Assembly (NCBI GenBank): GCA_938074205.1 | Contig: CALJES010000005.1 | Span: 1-64,000 of the forward strand | Source of the DNA: an uncultured bacterium | GTDB taxonomy: Bacteria; Armatimonadota; UBA5829 | Direction: 5' to 3' | Length of the DNA: 64,000 nucleotides | Shown: piece after piece, positions 1 to 8,497 of the stretch | Position numbering within the stretch: position 1 is the stretch's first letter | Layout: each line of letters starts with the position of its first letter | The notes under the pieces: model-generated | Told to the model about the DNA's origin: nothing | The model's database searches: none | What the model saw: the letters and a program-made list of their open reading frames with translations, nothing else | Program-made: the position numbers and the translations under genes

Positions 1-66
1 GAGGGGTCAGACGCGGCAAGGGCGTAAAGCTAACCAACATATTTTGAAACGGAGCAAGAGTGTGAT

Positions 67-156
67 GTGTTGCGCGAGCGCGTGCGTGCTTTAACGGAAC
101 GCCTTGCAACGAATGAAGAAGCCCATAAGGCTGCAATGAGATGGTGGATGTACTAG
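67..156 (+). other. Possible short coiled-coil reading frame or gene remnant
   Basis: A short open frame ends with TAG at 154-156 and reads as charged helical protein (LRERVRALTERLATNEE, ending in RWWMY). Two in-frame stops lie just upstream (25-27 and 31-33), and the only in-frame start is a GTG at 67 without a well-placed ribosome-binding site. It may be the tail of a decayed gene or chance. The rest of 1-285, to the 3' end of tRNA-Pro, shows no gene I can support. Confidence 0.15.
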
Positions 157-285
157 GTGACTTGGAGTGCCTGCGACGCTCCGTGGCTGTGGGTTCCTCG
201 CGAGCCCAATGCGACCTGCGTTTTCAGATCTGCCCCTGTCGCTCCGAATACGCCACCAATGTAGCGAGCATCTGCGATGACGTAA

Positions 286-359
286 TCGGGGCGACAGGAT
301 TTGAACCTGCGACCCCCTGAACCCCATTCAGGTGCGCTACCAAGCTGCGCCACGCCCCG
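286..359 (-). tRNA. tRNA-Pro (anticodon GGG)
   Basis: The minus strand folds as a complete 74-nt cloverleaf. The acceptor stem CGGGGCG pairs with CGCCCCG, followed by discriminator A. The anticodon stem CCTGA/TCAGG encloses the loop ATGGGGT, giving anticodon GGG. The T-arm contains GGTTCGAATCC. CCA is not encoded at the 3' end. The CGGGG start is typical of tRNA-Pro, and a consensus promoter lies immediately upstream. Confidence 0.95.
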
Positions 360-382
360 AGCTCTGCGTCAGCTTAATTTGT

Positions 383-411
383 ACTATACTAGCAACAGTG
401 CCCCTTGTCAA
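383..411 (-). promoter_or_regulatory. Sigma70-type promoter of tRNA-Pro
   Basis: On the minus strand a perfect -35 TTGACA (406-411) is separated by exactly 17 bp from -10 TATAGT (383-388). The predicted start of transcription near 376 leaves a short leader before the tRNA 5' end at 359. Confidence 0.8.
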
Positions 412-519
412 CAACTCCGGAACTGATCACCCAGCGTGCAGCTCAACAAGTATCACCCAGAAAGCAACTCGCTTCAAAAGAGCCGATCCTAGCAAACACC
501 TGCTTAAGTGCAAACTGTC

Positions 520-2724
520 CTACCAGCGCACTGAAATAAGGTGTTCTCCAGGAGGACATTGATCTATAGTTACACTGCAAAACTCGCCCATTGATTCGCA
601 GGTTATTTGTGAGGGCTGTCCGTCCACCAGGACTGTATCCGGCTGGTCTCGTAAAATCAGCTTCGTATGCCTGCCAGCCAACAGCTTGATATCGGCCCTT
701 CCTGAGCCGTCGGTTATGCCATATACCGCAGTAGCGCCAATCACGTCTAGCAGCTTCGATCTTCGCCCAAAAACTCTGCAAAGAACAAACCCATGCGCCG
801 GCACTTCCAGCTCCAAAGTATCCTCCGGAAGGATGGCGCGGTTTTCACAATGCCAAACGCGTGCTCTGCCGACGTTCAGTCTTGCGAATCCGGGTTTATC
901 TGACACATTGCCAACTATAACATAACCTAAATTGTTCGTATTCCAGAGGATTCCCTCAGCACAGGGCTCAACAAGCAGCGGGAACGCATGGGCTTCCTTA
1001 GTCGCAAAAAGCACAGCCTTAGCCGCCGCATCAGCAGTGCCCCGAGACAACCCGAAACCGCAGAAGATAGTTGTCATATTGCGATTCCGGAATTCCACCA
1101 CAATCGGCACGCGCGATTCGTCAATACAAGCCTCGTAGAGGACTTCGGCGCGCAACGCGGGCAGCCTTCTGACGTTCGCCACAGCATCTGTATCGATCAA
1201 CGGAGAATCGCCCAGAAACGTCCTTTTGCGCAGTCGCGATACGTAAGTCAGTGCCAGAGGCTTTCTGACAGGCAACTGCGGTGCTTGCTCTACCTGCTTA
1301 AGGCCCATAAATTCCAATAGCCCAGGGTGTGCCAGCGCAGACGGCACAAGGCCAGCAGTATCTGTATCAGCAGCAAATCCCAATCCAGATGCAAACACCA
1401 CCGCCGCGCGCTTTTCGTAAGGCTTCCACCAGCCGCGCAAGGCCGACATTTGTTCTTTAGTTAGAGGAAAGAGTTCATCGAATATGAGCACCTTTACTTC
1501 GGGATGCGCTGCCAGATCTTCGGCAAGCGTATCGGCATGAAAAGTAAGCATGGGAACGCTATATCGAAACACAAGTTCTCTCGCCAACGCCCAATAATGC
1601 GAGAAAACTGTTTCGTAGGTCCACGGCTCAGCGTGGCGGGTGGCGGCGTAGGAAAACACAAACGCAACCGGTGATCTGGGATTGCCCAGTCTGTTGGCGC
1701 ACTGCGCTGCGCGACTCAGAACATCCATGTGCTCCGCATCTTTACCGTAATTTTGCCCGTACCAGTGTCTTGTCAGCCCGTTCGGCGCAGCGGCGACGGA
1801 AGCAACAGTTGCATCCCTGTAGAACTCGAACGGGATCAACGGCAGCGACGGATAGTCGGTGTGTTCGTCCGAAGGGTTGCTAACAGCGATTACTGGCTTG
1901 CCGACCGCGTGAGCCATTACCTCGATGTAGTAAAGCAACGGCGATCTTGCCATCTCATCGCCCGTGCGCATCGTTCCGCAGAAAATGTTATCCGGCTGCA
2001 TTCGCACAACCAGAAAATCAAGCCCCTCAATTTTGCTTATTGCCCTGATGTCGCACGAGGGATTAAGGGTGTCTGGCGGGGTATTTTCGATGGTCGGAAT
2101 GAAGAACCAAGGCATCACACCAACCGCCTTAGCTCCCACAGATTTAGCGTGCGCCACCAATTCGCTGCAGAACCTGGTGACTGATTCGGCCTTGGCCTGC
2201 TGAACTTTCAGATACGCTGGCGATTCGGCTCTGGCGGTCGGATAGGTAACATCAGGATATCTCTGGACGAACTTTTGGTAGAATCTGTCCTTGGTTCCGG
2301 GTATGTCTACGCGATACATAGGTTCTTCGAAGACTACCCAGTTGTAGCCGTATTCGCTCACAAAAAGCCCAGTTATTTCCTTCAGGTAAGCAAGCCAGGC
2401 GTCTGAGCTGAAGGAAGCGAAGAACCCTTTTTCTCCCCAGCGCTCAGGTTCATTTGCCTCGTTGTACTGTGCCTCTTCTATGGGAACGCGATCTCCGGCA
2501 CAGACAGTCATCTGTATCTGAATGCAAGCGGGGTAGCCTCGTCTACGCGCCTCAGCAGCAAAATCGACATAGGAACTGCGCAGTTTGCCGACCACATCAT
2601 CATACGGATGGGCGTAGAAGGCGTTGTAGGCTATGTCGAACCCCCAGCGCTCGAGGTCTTCAAAGTAGCGGGCACGCCTTTCGGACGAGGAAACATACTC
2701 CGGACCAACAGGCAAGGCATTCAT
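520..2724 (-). CDS. Large TIM-barrel, glycoside hydrolase-like protein (unassigned family)
   Basis: I do not recognise a named family. The first 330 or so residues read like a TIM barrel of the clan-A glycosidase type, with acidic residues in VVFEEPMYRVD near residue 133 that could be catalytic. The middle part (about 345-470, VFSYAATRH then LIFDELFPLT) resembles the Rossmann-like beta-galactosidase trimerisation domain of GH42-type enzymes. The C-terminal third looks like beta-sandwich. There is no signal peptide, so it is probably cytoplasmic. A TTG start 15 nt further upstream is possible, but the ATG at 2724 has a GGGGGTG Shine-Dalgarno directly before it and is preferred. Glycosidase function is inferred from fold-like features only. 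Confidence 0.6.
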   Translation of the reverse strand: MNALPVGPEYVSSSERRARYFEDLERWGFDIAYNAFYAHPYDDVVGKLRSSYVDFAAEARRRGYPACIQIQMTVCAGDRVPIEEAQYNEANEPERWGEKGFFASFSSDAWLAYLKEITGLFVSEYGYNWVVFEEPMYRVDIPGTKDRFYQKFVQRYPDVTYPTARAESPAYLKVQQAKAESVTRFCSELVAHAKSVGAKAVGVMPWFFIPTIENTPPDTLNPSCDIRAISKIEGLDFLVVRMQPDNIFCGTMRTGDEMARSPLLYYIEVMAHAVGKPVIAVSNPSDEHTDYPSLPLIPFEFYRDATVASVAAAPNGLTRHWYGQNYGKDAEHMDVLSRAAQCANRLGNPRSPVAFVFSYAATRHAEPWTYETVFSHYWALARELVFRYSVPMLTFHADTLAEDLAAHPEVKVLIFDELFPLTKEQMSALRGWWKPYEKRAAVVFASGLGFAADTDTAGLVPSALAHPGLLEFMGLKQVEQAPQLPVRKPLALTYVSRLRKRTFLGDSPLIDTDAVANVRRLPALRAEVLYEACIDESRVPIVVEFRNRNMTTIFCGFGLSRGTADAAAKAVLFATKEAHAFPLLVEPCAEGILWNTNNLGYVIVGNVSDKPGFARLNVGRARVWHCENRAILPEDTLELEVPAHGFVLCRVFGRRSKLLDVIGATAVYGITDGSGRADIKLLAGRHTKLILRDQPDTVLVDGQPSQITCESMGEFCSVTIDQCPPGEHLISVRW

Positions 2725-2946
2725 CACACACCCCCGCAACCGTTTCTAACGAACCGAAGCGAGACCTTCAGAAGCCAAATTATTATATCCGACAACGAAT
2801 ATCAGTATCCGTTATAAGTTTGCCCAACTACTAATGAAAAATCTTTCGCAGCGACCCGTGTGCTTAAGAACCTTGCCATCGCCGTTTACGACGTCCGGTT
2901 ATCTAAAATGAACATTATCATAGTAAGGCGATTAATGCAAGTAGTT

Positions 2947-2975
2947 ATTATACTAAAAACCGAAATAAATATTAA
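2947..2975 (-). promoter_or_regulatory. Candidate promoter in the AT-rich gap 2725-3079
   Basis: The 355-bp gap upstream of the TIM-barrel gene is AT-rich and holds no convincing gene; the 61-codon open frame at 2860-3045 lacks a ribosome-binding site and recognisable sequence. On the minus strand, TTAATA (2970-2975), a 17-bp spacer and a perfect TATAAT (2947-2952) could serve the gene ending at 520, with a leader of about 220 nt. A second TATAAT at 2782-2787 lies nearer the gene but has no good -35 partner. Confidence 0.35.
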
Positions 2976-3079
2976 TCCCAACCACGACTTCGCTGACACC
3001 AGTATTATTTGGAGTGCCTTCGCAGACCTAAAACGTCCCGGCTAGCGTAAGAGCTTGCTGGCTCGATAAAGGAGGTGTC

Positions 3080-3883
3080 CTAGTTCTGGCCACATGCTGC
3101 CAGCGCTTGCTCAAACAACTGGACATCTTCCCTGAGCATACCGCTCTTGTGCTCATCGTATATGCCTACACAGACGGCGTCACACGGCCTCAGATGCTTT
3201 ACAGCAAAGGCAAAAGCCTCAGCCGGATCGTTCCGGCCAGCACCGAGGATCTTATAATGGATCGCCGGTGAGGAAAGGGTTTGTATCGTTTCGACCATGG
3301 CGTCGCGATCGCTGTCTTGAAATTTTTCTATCGTGCCTGGTCTTATCTCCGCCGATTCCTTGCGGGAGGCTGGATTATAGTAAGAGCACATATGGAAATC
3401 GATACCTAGCTCACGGTCCGCCCACCTGTGTACTTCAGGATTATGACCCGCCACACCGGCCGGCATCCCGGCTTCTCGAATCATCTCTATCGCCTTTGGC
3501 ACTTCATCGAGCCTGTCGGTCTCAAAAAGCTGGTCCATCACACCGCCGTGAATATAGCAAGCTTTGGCTCCGCCTTTGATTGCATTCTCGATGCCTCGTT
3601 GGATCGAAAGCATCTCTGGAGCAGTCTGTGCAATCCACTGTATCTTGCCGCCCTCATCCCAATATTCAATCAAGACGCGAATAATGTGATTGTCAGCGCG
3701 GGCCACTAGGGTATTTATGCCTAACGACTCAGCCTCTCGCAAAACTCTCTTGATCCTATCAACCGTAAAATAGTGAATCATAGCCCGATCTAGCTCGGGT
3801 GATTGATGAGAAAACCCGCTGAATGGGTTGCCGCCGAGTATGAATCTTGTGACTTCCAAGCTGCCTATCTTGACGGTCTGCAA
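3080..3883 (-). CDS. Aldo/keto reductase-like TIM-barrel protein
   Basis: A 267-residue protein beginning MQTVKIGSLEVTRFILGGNP, which resembles the first strand and loop of aldo/keto reductases (substrate-side strand followed by GGNPF). Later strands (INTLVARAD, KACYIHGGVMD, MPAGVAGHNPEV) fit a barrel. The classical D-Y-K-H catalytic tetrad is not obvious, so oxidoreductase activity is uncertain. The start is a TTG at 3883 because GGAGG sits seven bases before it; the GTG at 3892 overlaps that Shine-Dalgarno and is unlikely. It is transcribed divergently from the Tat-exported isomerase-like gene at 4009, which suggests a shared role in sugar metabolism. Confidence 0.55.
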   Translation of the reverse strand: MQTVKIGSLEVTRFILGGNPFSGFSHQSPELDRAMIHYFTVDRIKRVLREAESLGINTLVARADNHIIRVLIEYWDEGGKIQWIAQTAPEMLSIQRGIENAIKGGAKACYIHGGVMDQLFETDRLDEVPKAIEMIREAGMPAGVAGHNPEVHRWADRELGIDFHMCSYYNPASRKESAEIRPGTIEKFQDSDRDAMVETIQTLSSPAIHYKILGAGRNDPAEAFAFAVKHLRPCDAVCVGIYDEHKSGMLREDVQLFEQALAACGQN

Positions 3884-4008
3884 ATCTACCACCTCCGCGT
3901 AACTAGGTTACCACACCCAACAAGGAATTGCACTCTCTTTCGGATAACAACCACTCTAGTAGCGCACGTGAACTATGGTTGATTCGTTCAGCAAAGGGGG
4001 CTTGGAAC

Positions 4009-5439
4009 ATGGCTAATTGTCTGTACAGATGCGTATCGCGCCGAAGGTTCCTGCAAATCGCAGGTGGCACGGCGGGTGCTTTGATGTTGCTGCCTCTCAA
4101 CGAGGTCATAGCAGGCAGCGCTCCAGCTTCTAGAACTCCTATATTTCCAAAGGGCAAAGCGCGGGTCGGCCTTATATTCTCGCACTATGCTCCCGGCCAG
4201 CCGACGTGGCCAACCAAAGATTACGACTACAATTCCGCCGCCGACAAACTCAGCCGCAAGCTTGCTAACGAGTGCCCTAATATTGACTTTACTATTCGGC
4301 ACGCAACAAATGCAGACGCCGCAAAAACGGCACTTGAGGAACTTGGCGATGTAGACGGTTTTGTGGTCTACAACATAGGCATATGGTCCGGCGCACCCGC
4401 TGTGTTCGCTCGCAGCGGCAAACCAGTGGTGATGGTGGATGACTTGTATGCCGGGTCGGGCGAGACGCTTATCACCAACATCGGTGTGCGCAATGAGAAA
4501 CTGTCGGTTGTGACTATATCCTCGTCCGACTTTCGCGACGTCGTCTCGGCGGTGAGGCTTTTCGAAGTCATCCGCGCAATGAAGGAGACAACAATTCTGG
4601 ATGTGGCCGATTACGACATATCCGCTATATCGAACCAGGTTAAGACGATCTTCGGGGCGAACGTTGTCGGGATGGGTTCAAAGGAGTTGGCTTCGTACTA
4701 CCAACACGCCAATGCGCGGGAAGCTGTGGATTGGACTGATTACTGGATTTCCAACGCGCGGGCAGTGCGCGAGCCAACTCGAGACGAGATTATCAACTCT
4801 GCGCGAATGTATTTGGCACTATGCCAGGCTATGCGAGACAAGAAGGCCGACGCGGTAACTGTTGACTGCCTTGGAATGTTTTACACTGGTCGGATTACCG
4901 CTTATCCGTGCCTTTCCCATTTTCAGATGAACAACGACGGCTCCACCGGCGTATGCGAGGGAGACATAAATTCCACCTGCACCCAGCTTATGATGCGGTA
5001 TATGACCGGACGGCCTGGATATGTATCTGACCCTGTTATCGACACGGCAAAGAATGAGATCATCTACGCCCACTGCGTATCTCACAACCGTCCGTATGGT
5101 CCGCGGGGAAAGTCTAATCCGTATATAATCAGGTCACATGCAGAAGACAACAAGGGTGCGTCGGTGCAGTCGCTGCTGCCCATCGGAGAAGACGTAACCA
5201 CGCTCCAGTTTGATATATGGAGCAAGCGCGCTGTGGTGCACACCGGCAAGACGACGCGAAACGTAGATGAGCCAAAAGCTTGCCGCACCAAACTGGCAGC
5301 CAGGACAAATGCGCAAGCAATACTCGATAACTGGGATATGGGCTGGCACAGGGTAACAGTTTTCGGTGACTGGCGCAAACAGGTAAAACAACTCGCACGG
5401 CTGTATGGGTTCGCGATCTACGAAGAGGATAAGGCTTGA
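4009..5439 (+). CDS. Tat-exported L-fucose isomerase-like protein
   Basis: A 476-residue protein with a twin-arginine signal at residues 10-16 (SRRRFLQ) and a hydrophobic segment with GGTAGALMLL, so it should be exported folded. The body resembles the fucose/arabinose isomerase fold: an N-terminal Rossmann-like half (ARVGLIFSHYAP, DGFVVYNIG) and a C-terminal half containing VCEGDINSTCTQLMMRYMTG and YAHCVSHNRPYG, similar to the metal-binding end of fucose isomerases. The ATG at 4009 is preferred over a TTG at 3928 because AAGGGGG precedes it and the Tat motif then falls at the N-terminus. The SGNH hydrolase gene follows with a 2-nt gap, implying one mRNA. Whether it isomerises a sugar outside the cytoplasm is unknown. 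Confidence 0.65.
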   Translation: MANCLYRCVSRRRFLQIAGGTAGALMLLPLNEVIAGSAPASRTPIFPKGKARVGLIFSHYAPGQPTWPTKDYDYNSAADKLSRKLANECPNIDFTIRHATNADAAKTALEELGDVDGFVVYNIGIWSGAPAVFARSGKPVVMVDDLYAGSGETLITNIGVRNEKLSVVTISSSDFRDVVSAVRLFEVIRAMKETTILDVADYDISAISNQVKTIFGANVVGMGSKELASYYQHANAREAVDWTDYWISNARAVREPTRDEIINSARMYLALCQAMRDKKADAVTVDCLGMFYTGRITAYPCLSHFQMNNDGSTGVCEGDINSTCTQLMMRYMTGRPGYVSDPVIDTAKNEIIYAHCVSHNRPYGPRGKSNPYIIRSHAEDNKGASVQSLLPIGEDVTTLQFDIWSKRAVVHTGKTTRNVDEPKACRTKLAARTNAQAILDNWDMGWHRVTVFGDWRKQVKQLARLYGFAIYEEDKA

Positions 5440-5441
5440 GG

Positions 5442-6077
5442 ATGAGACTTCGACGAGATGAAAACACCAAGAACAAACCGCTGGTTGAGGACGGCGACAA
5501 AATTGTATTCCTGGGAGACAGCATAACAGCCGCGCCCCAGGGCTACGTCAAGCTTGTCGAGAGCATGATCGGCGCTCTGGCGCCGGATATGCGCGTAACC
5601 TGTATCAATTCGGGTGTCTCAGGAAACAAAGTGGGCGACCTCCTCAACCGGATAGGCGAAGATGCGATAGCCCACGATCCGGACTGGATTACCGTCTCAA
5701 TCGGTATCAACGACGTGTGGCACGGGATAAACGGTACGCCCATCGATCTGTTTAAGGAACTATACGACGAGCTGGTTCGGCGACTGACTGATCAAACTGT
5801 CGCAAGGTTGGCATTGTTCACAACAACAGTTATCGGTGAGGACCTAGAAAACGAGACAAACAAGAAGCTGATTCCTTACAACGATTTCATTCGCGAAACT
5901 GCCGCCCGAAGAAATGCGCTTCTTGTGCCGATGAACGAGGAGTTTCATAAAGCCATTGCCGCGCGACGGAAAACTGGCGACACCGATTTGTACTTCACTA
6001 CCGACGGCGTGCACATGAGTCCAGTGGGAGACTGCCTGATGGCTGTAACGCTTCTAAGGGCGTGGGGATTCTTGTGA
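5442..6077 (+). CDS. SGNH/GDSL-family hydrolase (esterase)
   Basis: A 211-residue SGNH hydrolase, a family that cleaves acyl or acetyl esters, often on glycans. Block I is FLGDSIT (Ser near residue 27), block II has the Gly in NSGVSGNKV, block III is GINDVW with the Asn, and block V is TTDGVHMSPVG with the Asp-His pair. No signal peptide is visible, so it is probably cytoplasmic. The ATG at 5442 starts 2 nt after the stop of the Tat-exported protein, so translation is probably coupled. A role in deacetylating sugars related to its partner is inference. It converges on trmFO. Confidence 0.85.
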   Translation: MRLRRDENTKNKPLVEDGDKIVFLGDSITAAPQGYVKLVESMIGALAPDMRVTCINSGVSGNKVGDLLNRIGEDAIAHDPDWITVSIGINDVWHGINGTPIDLFKELYDELVRRLTDQTVARLALFTTTVIGEDLENETNKKLIPYNDFIRETAARRNALLVPMNEEFHKAIAARRKTGDTDLYFTTDGVHMSPVGDCLMAVTLLRAWGFL

Positions 6078-6094
6078 TCGGATCAAACAAGCGC

Positions 6095-7408
6095 TCAGTC
6101 CAGATTGGCAAGGAAGTTTTCGAGTGCTCGTCGGGCTCGGTCTATCTTGATAGTCTTATTGAGCTTTTTCGGGTGGGGCTGGGGGATTGGCGGGAGAATC
6201 CCGAAATTTGAGTTCATCGGCTGGAAGTCCTTAAGCGAGCAGTTTGCCACATAATCCAGTAGAGCACCGAGTAATGTCTCCTTGGGCAGAACTAAGGGCG
6301 GTTGGCCTTGGGCCACTCGGGCAGCGTTTATGCCCGCGACGATTCCCGATGCTGCGGATTCCATGTAACCCTCTACGCCCACCAGTTGGCCAGCAAAAAA
6401 CAGCGCTTTGTCCGTTTTAGTATGCAAGGCGCAAGTAACGACCTTCGGCGATTCGAGATACGTATTCCGGTGGACCTGACCATACCTGACAAAGATTGCC
6501 CTCTCAAGCCCTGGGATCATCCGAAACACCCTCTGCTGCTCCGCGATCTTTAGCTGAGTTTGAAACCCAACAAGGCCATACACCGTGGCATCTGCATTCT
6601 CCTGACGTAGCTGAACGACCGCAAAGGGTCTTCTGCCCGTGCGCGGATCAACCAAGCCAACAGGCTTCATCGGACCGTAGGCTAGAGCATACCTTCCCCT
6701 TCGTGCAATCACCTCAATGGGCAAGCAACCCTCAAAATACGCAGGGTCTCTCTCTTCCTCTAAATGAAGATCGACAATCTCAGCTGAAAGCAGTGCATCC
6801 ACGAAGGCCTCATACTCATGCCTCGTCATCGGGCAATTTAGGTAAGCTGCTTCGCCCTTGCCATAGCGAGATTGGCGGAACACCTTGGTCATATCGATCG
6901 AATCAGCCTCGACAGAGGGAGCAATGGCATCGAAAAAATGGAGATTGCGTGCACCTGTCACTTCTTTGATGGACTCGCACAGTGCGGGCGAGGTCAGCGG
7001 TCCTGTGGCTATAACACAGGGCCTTTCATCTGGTATACTCGTGACCTCTTGCCGTACGACGCTTATATTCGGCTGAGCTTCAATTGAGGCGGTAACGAGA
7101 TCTGCGAAAGCCTCGCGGTCGACACACAAAGCATCCCCGCCTGGTACAGCGGCTTTGGAAGCACAATCCAGAATCAGCGATCCCAGCTTCCGCATTTCCT
7201 CCTTTAGGAGCCCGTGGGCAGTGGTTGGCGAATCTGATTTGAACGAGTTGGAGCACACCAGTTCTGCCAGCTTGTCTGTACGATGGGCTGGCGTCATCAC
7301 GAGCGGCCGCATCTCGTAGAGCCTAACGCTCACTCCACGGCGAGCTGCTTGAAACGCAGCCTCTACGCCTGCCAAACCTCCACCGACAACAATAACCCCG
7401 CTTTTCAT
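6095..7408 (-). CDS. trmFO: Methylenetetrahydrofolate-tRNA uracil-54 methyltransferase TrmFO
   Basis: 437 residues, full length for TrmFO, the FAD- and folate-dependent enzyme that makes ribothymidine at tRNA position 54. The N-terminus has the FAD-binding motif VVGGGLAGVEAA, followed by MRP and ELVCSNSFKSD carrying the conserved Cys near residue 51. A second conserved Cys lies in AYLNCPMTRHEYEAF, and the C-terminal FAD segment contains GQLVGVEGYMESAASG. It is the last gene of a five-gene minus-strand run headed by queG, another tRNA-modifying enzyme, and is 69 nt after the beta-propeller gene. Identification is secure. Confidence 0.97.
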   Translation of the reverse strand: MKSGVIVVGGGLAGVEAAFQAARRGVSVRLYEMRPLVMTPAHRTDKLAELVCSNSFKSDSPTTAHGLLKEEMRKLGSLILDCASKAAVPGGDALCVDREAFADLVTASIEAQPNISVVRQEVTSIPDERPCVIATGPLTSPALCESIKEVTGARNLHFFDAIAPSVEADSIDMTKVFRQSRYGKGEAAYLNCPMTRHEYEAFVDALLSAEIVDLHLEEERDPAYFEGCLPIEVIARRGRYALAYGPMKPVGLVDPRTGRRPFAVVQLRQENADATVYGLVGFQTQLKIAEQQRVFRMIPGLERAIFVRYGQVHRNTYLESPKVVTCALHTKTDKALFFAGQLVGVEGYMESAASGIVAGINAARVAQGQPPLVLPKETLLGALLDYVANCSLKDFQPMNSNFGILPPIPQPHPKKLNKTIKIDRARRALENFLANLD

Positions 7409-7477
7409 AGGTATTTATCACAAAAAGTGTTCGCTGAGAGCTTGCTAACGGCTGCAGTGTGGAGCAGCAGAAGCCGT

Positions 7478-8482
7478 TTAGGAAGGAATTGTCCGAAATG
7501 GTTCTCGGTCGGCCTTGATCGCTGCCGACATATCAAGTACGTAGTAAAGCGGATAATCGCCAGACGGATTTGATACGTAGACGAACGCCGCAAGATACTG
7601 GCTATTCGGCGACCATATAAGCCTTGCAACATAGCGGTTGTCTTTTTCATCGTTTGGATCGCCGAATCGCGCGACCACAGTACGCCCAAGGGTGCGCGGA
7701 TTGAGCACGATAACCTCCTTGCCGTAGGCGTAAGCTACAGTTCGGCCGTCAGGCGACCATGCGACTGCATTGATCTTGCCTCGAGCGATTTCGCGACCTC
7801 GGCTGTTCTTTCCGTTAGCCAACTGCAGGCTCACCGGCCTAGTGTAGCGTTCACGCACCATTATTGCGCACTGTCGAGAAGTAGGATCGAAGCTGTAATC
7901 GACGATTCCCTCACCCAACCTTGATGCGACGGATCCTACGAAGTTCCCATCAAGGTCGTACTCATCGGGGCCTGGAGTGCGAAACCGCGTGTACTCGATC
8001 ATGCGAACCTGAAGAGTTCCGCGCTTCGGATCGTAGTCAAACCCCGTTATATCGCCGAAAAAGTCGTTCTTTCGTAAAGCCCTTGCAATCTCGCCCTCGA
8101 CTCCTGTTCTGAGATTCCGACGAAAGACCCCAATCGCTTTTCCGGATGGCGCCTTCTTTAGGTATATGATTTCGTCGTTCGAAATAAAGCTGGGGGACAC
8201 ACCTGATGCGACATACTCAAGCTTTTTTTCGCCAAGCTTCCACCTGAATATCTTGTATTCGTGTGATTGAAGCCCGTAGACGCCGAATATTACAGACCGT
8301 GAATCCGGCGACCACGACAGGAACGGGTCTGTCACTCCCATCGCTCGGTAACTTTCTTTGGGAAGCAACGACCACGCGCGCACGATCCGCGTATGAGCCG
8401 CAGGCTGCCCCGAAAAATATACTAAAGCAGCCGCGACTATCGCTATCACCAGCAACGCGAAAGCTGCTATGCGAACTCTCAC
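7478..8482 (-). CDS. Membrane-anchored TolB-like beta-propeller protein
   Basis: A 334-residue protein with an N-terminal membrane or signal segment (FALLVIAIVAAALVYF), followed by WD40/TolB-like repeats marked by SWSPDSRSVIFG, AWSPDGRTVAYAYG and IWSPNSQYLAAFVY. The propeller would sit outside the inner membrane. The GTG at 8482 is the best start, because GGAGG lies six bases upstream; the earlier GTG at 8497 abuts the stop of the GH3 gene and has no ribosome-binding site. It is probably translated from the same mRNA as GH3 and the phosphodiester glycosidase. No enzymatic motif is visible; a scaffold or binding role is inferred. Confidence 0.7.
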   Translation of the reverse strand: MRVRIAAFALLVIAIVAAALVYFSGQPAAHTRIVRAWSLLPKESYRAMGVTDPFLSWSPDSRSVIFGVYGLQSHEYKIFRWKLGEKKLEYVASGVSPSFISNDEIIYLKKAPSGKAIGVFRRNLRTGVEGEIARALRKNDFFGDITGFDYDPKRGTLQVRMIEYTRFRTPGPDEYDLDGNFVGSVASRLGEGIVDYSFDPTSRQCAIMVRERYTRPVSLQLANGKNSRGREIARGKINAVAWSPDGRTVAYAYGKEVIVLNPRTLGRTVVARFGDPNDEKDNRYVARLIWSPNSQYLAAFVYVSNPSGDYPLYYVLDMSAAIKADREPFRTIPS

Positions 8483-8497
8483 ACACAACCTCCGCAC

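Noticed and set aside
2860..3045. 61-codon open frame in the AT-rich gap
   Set aside because: No ribosome-binding site, no recognisable domain, low-complexity Ile/Asn composition expected from AT-rich DNA.
7405..7689. Overlapping open frames in the trmFO/beta-propeller junction
   Set aside because: They lie out of frame within well-supported genes and have no ribosome-binding sites.
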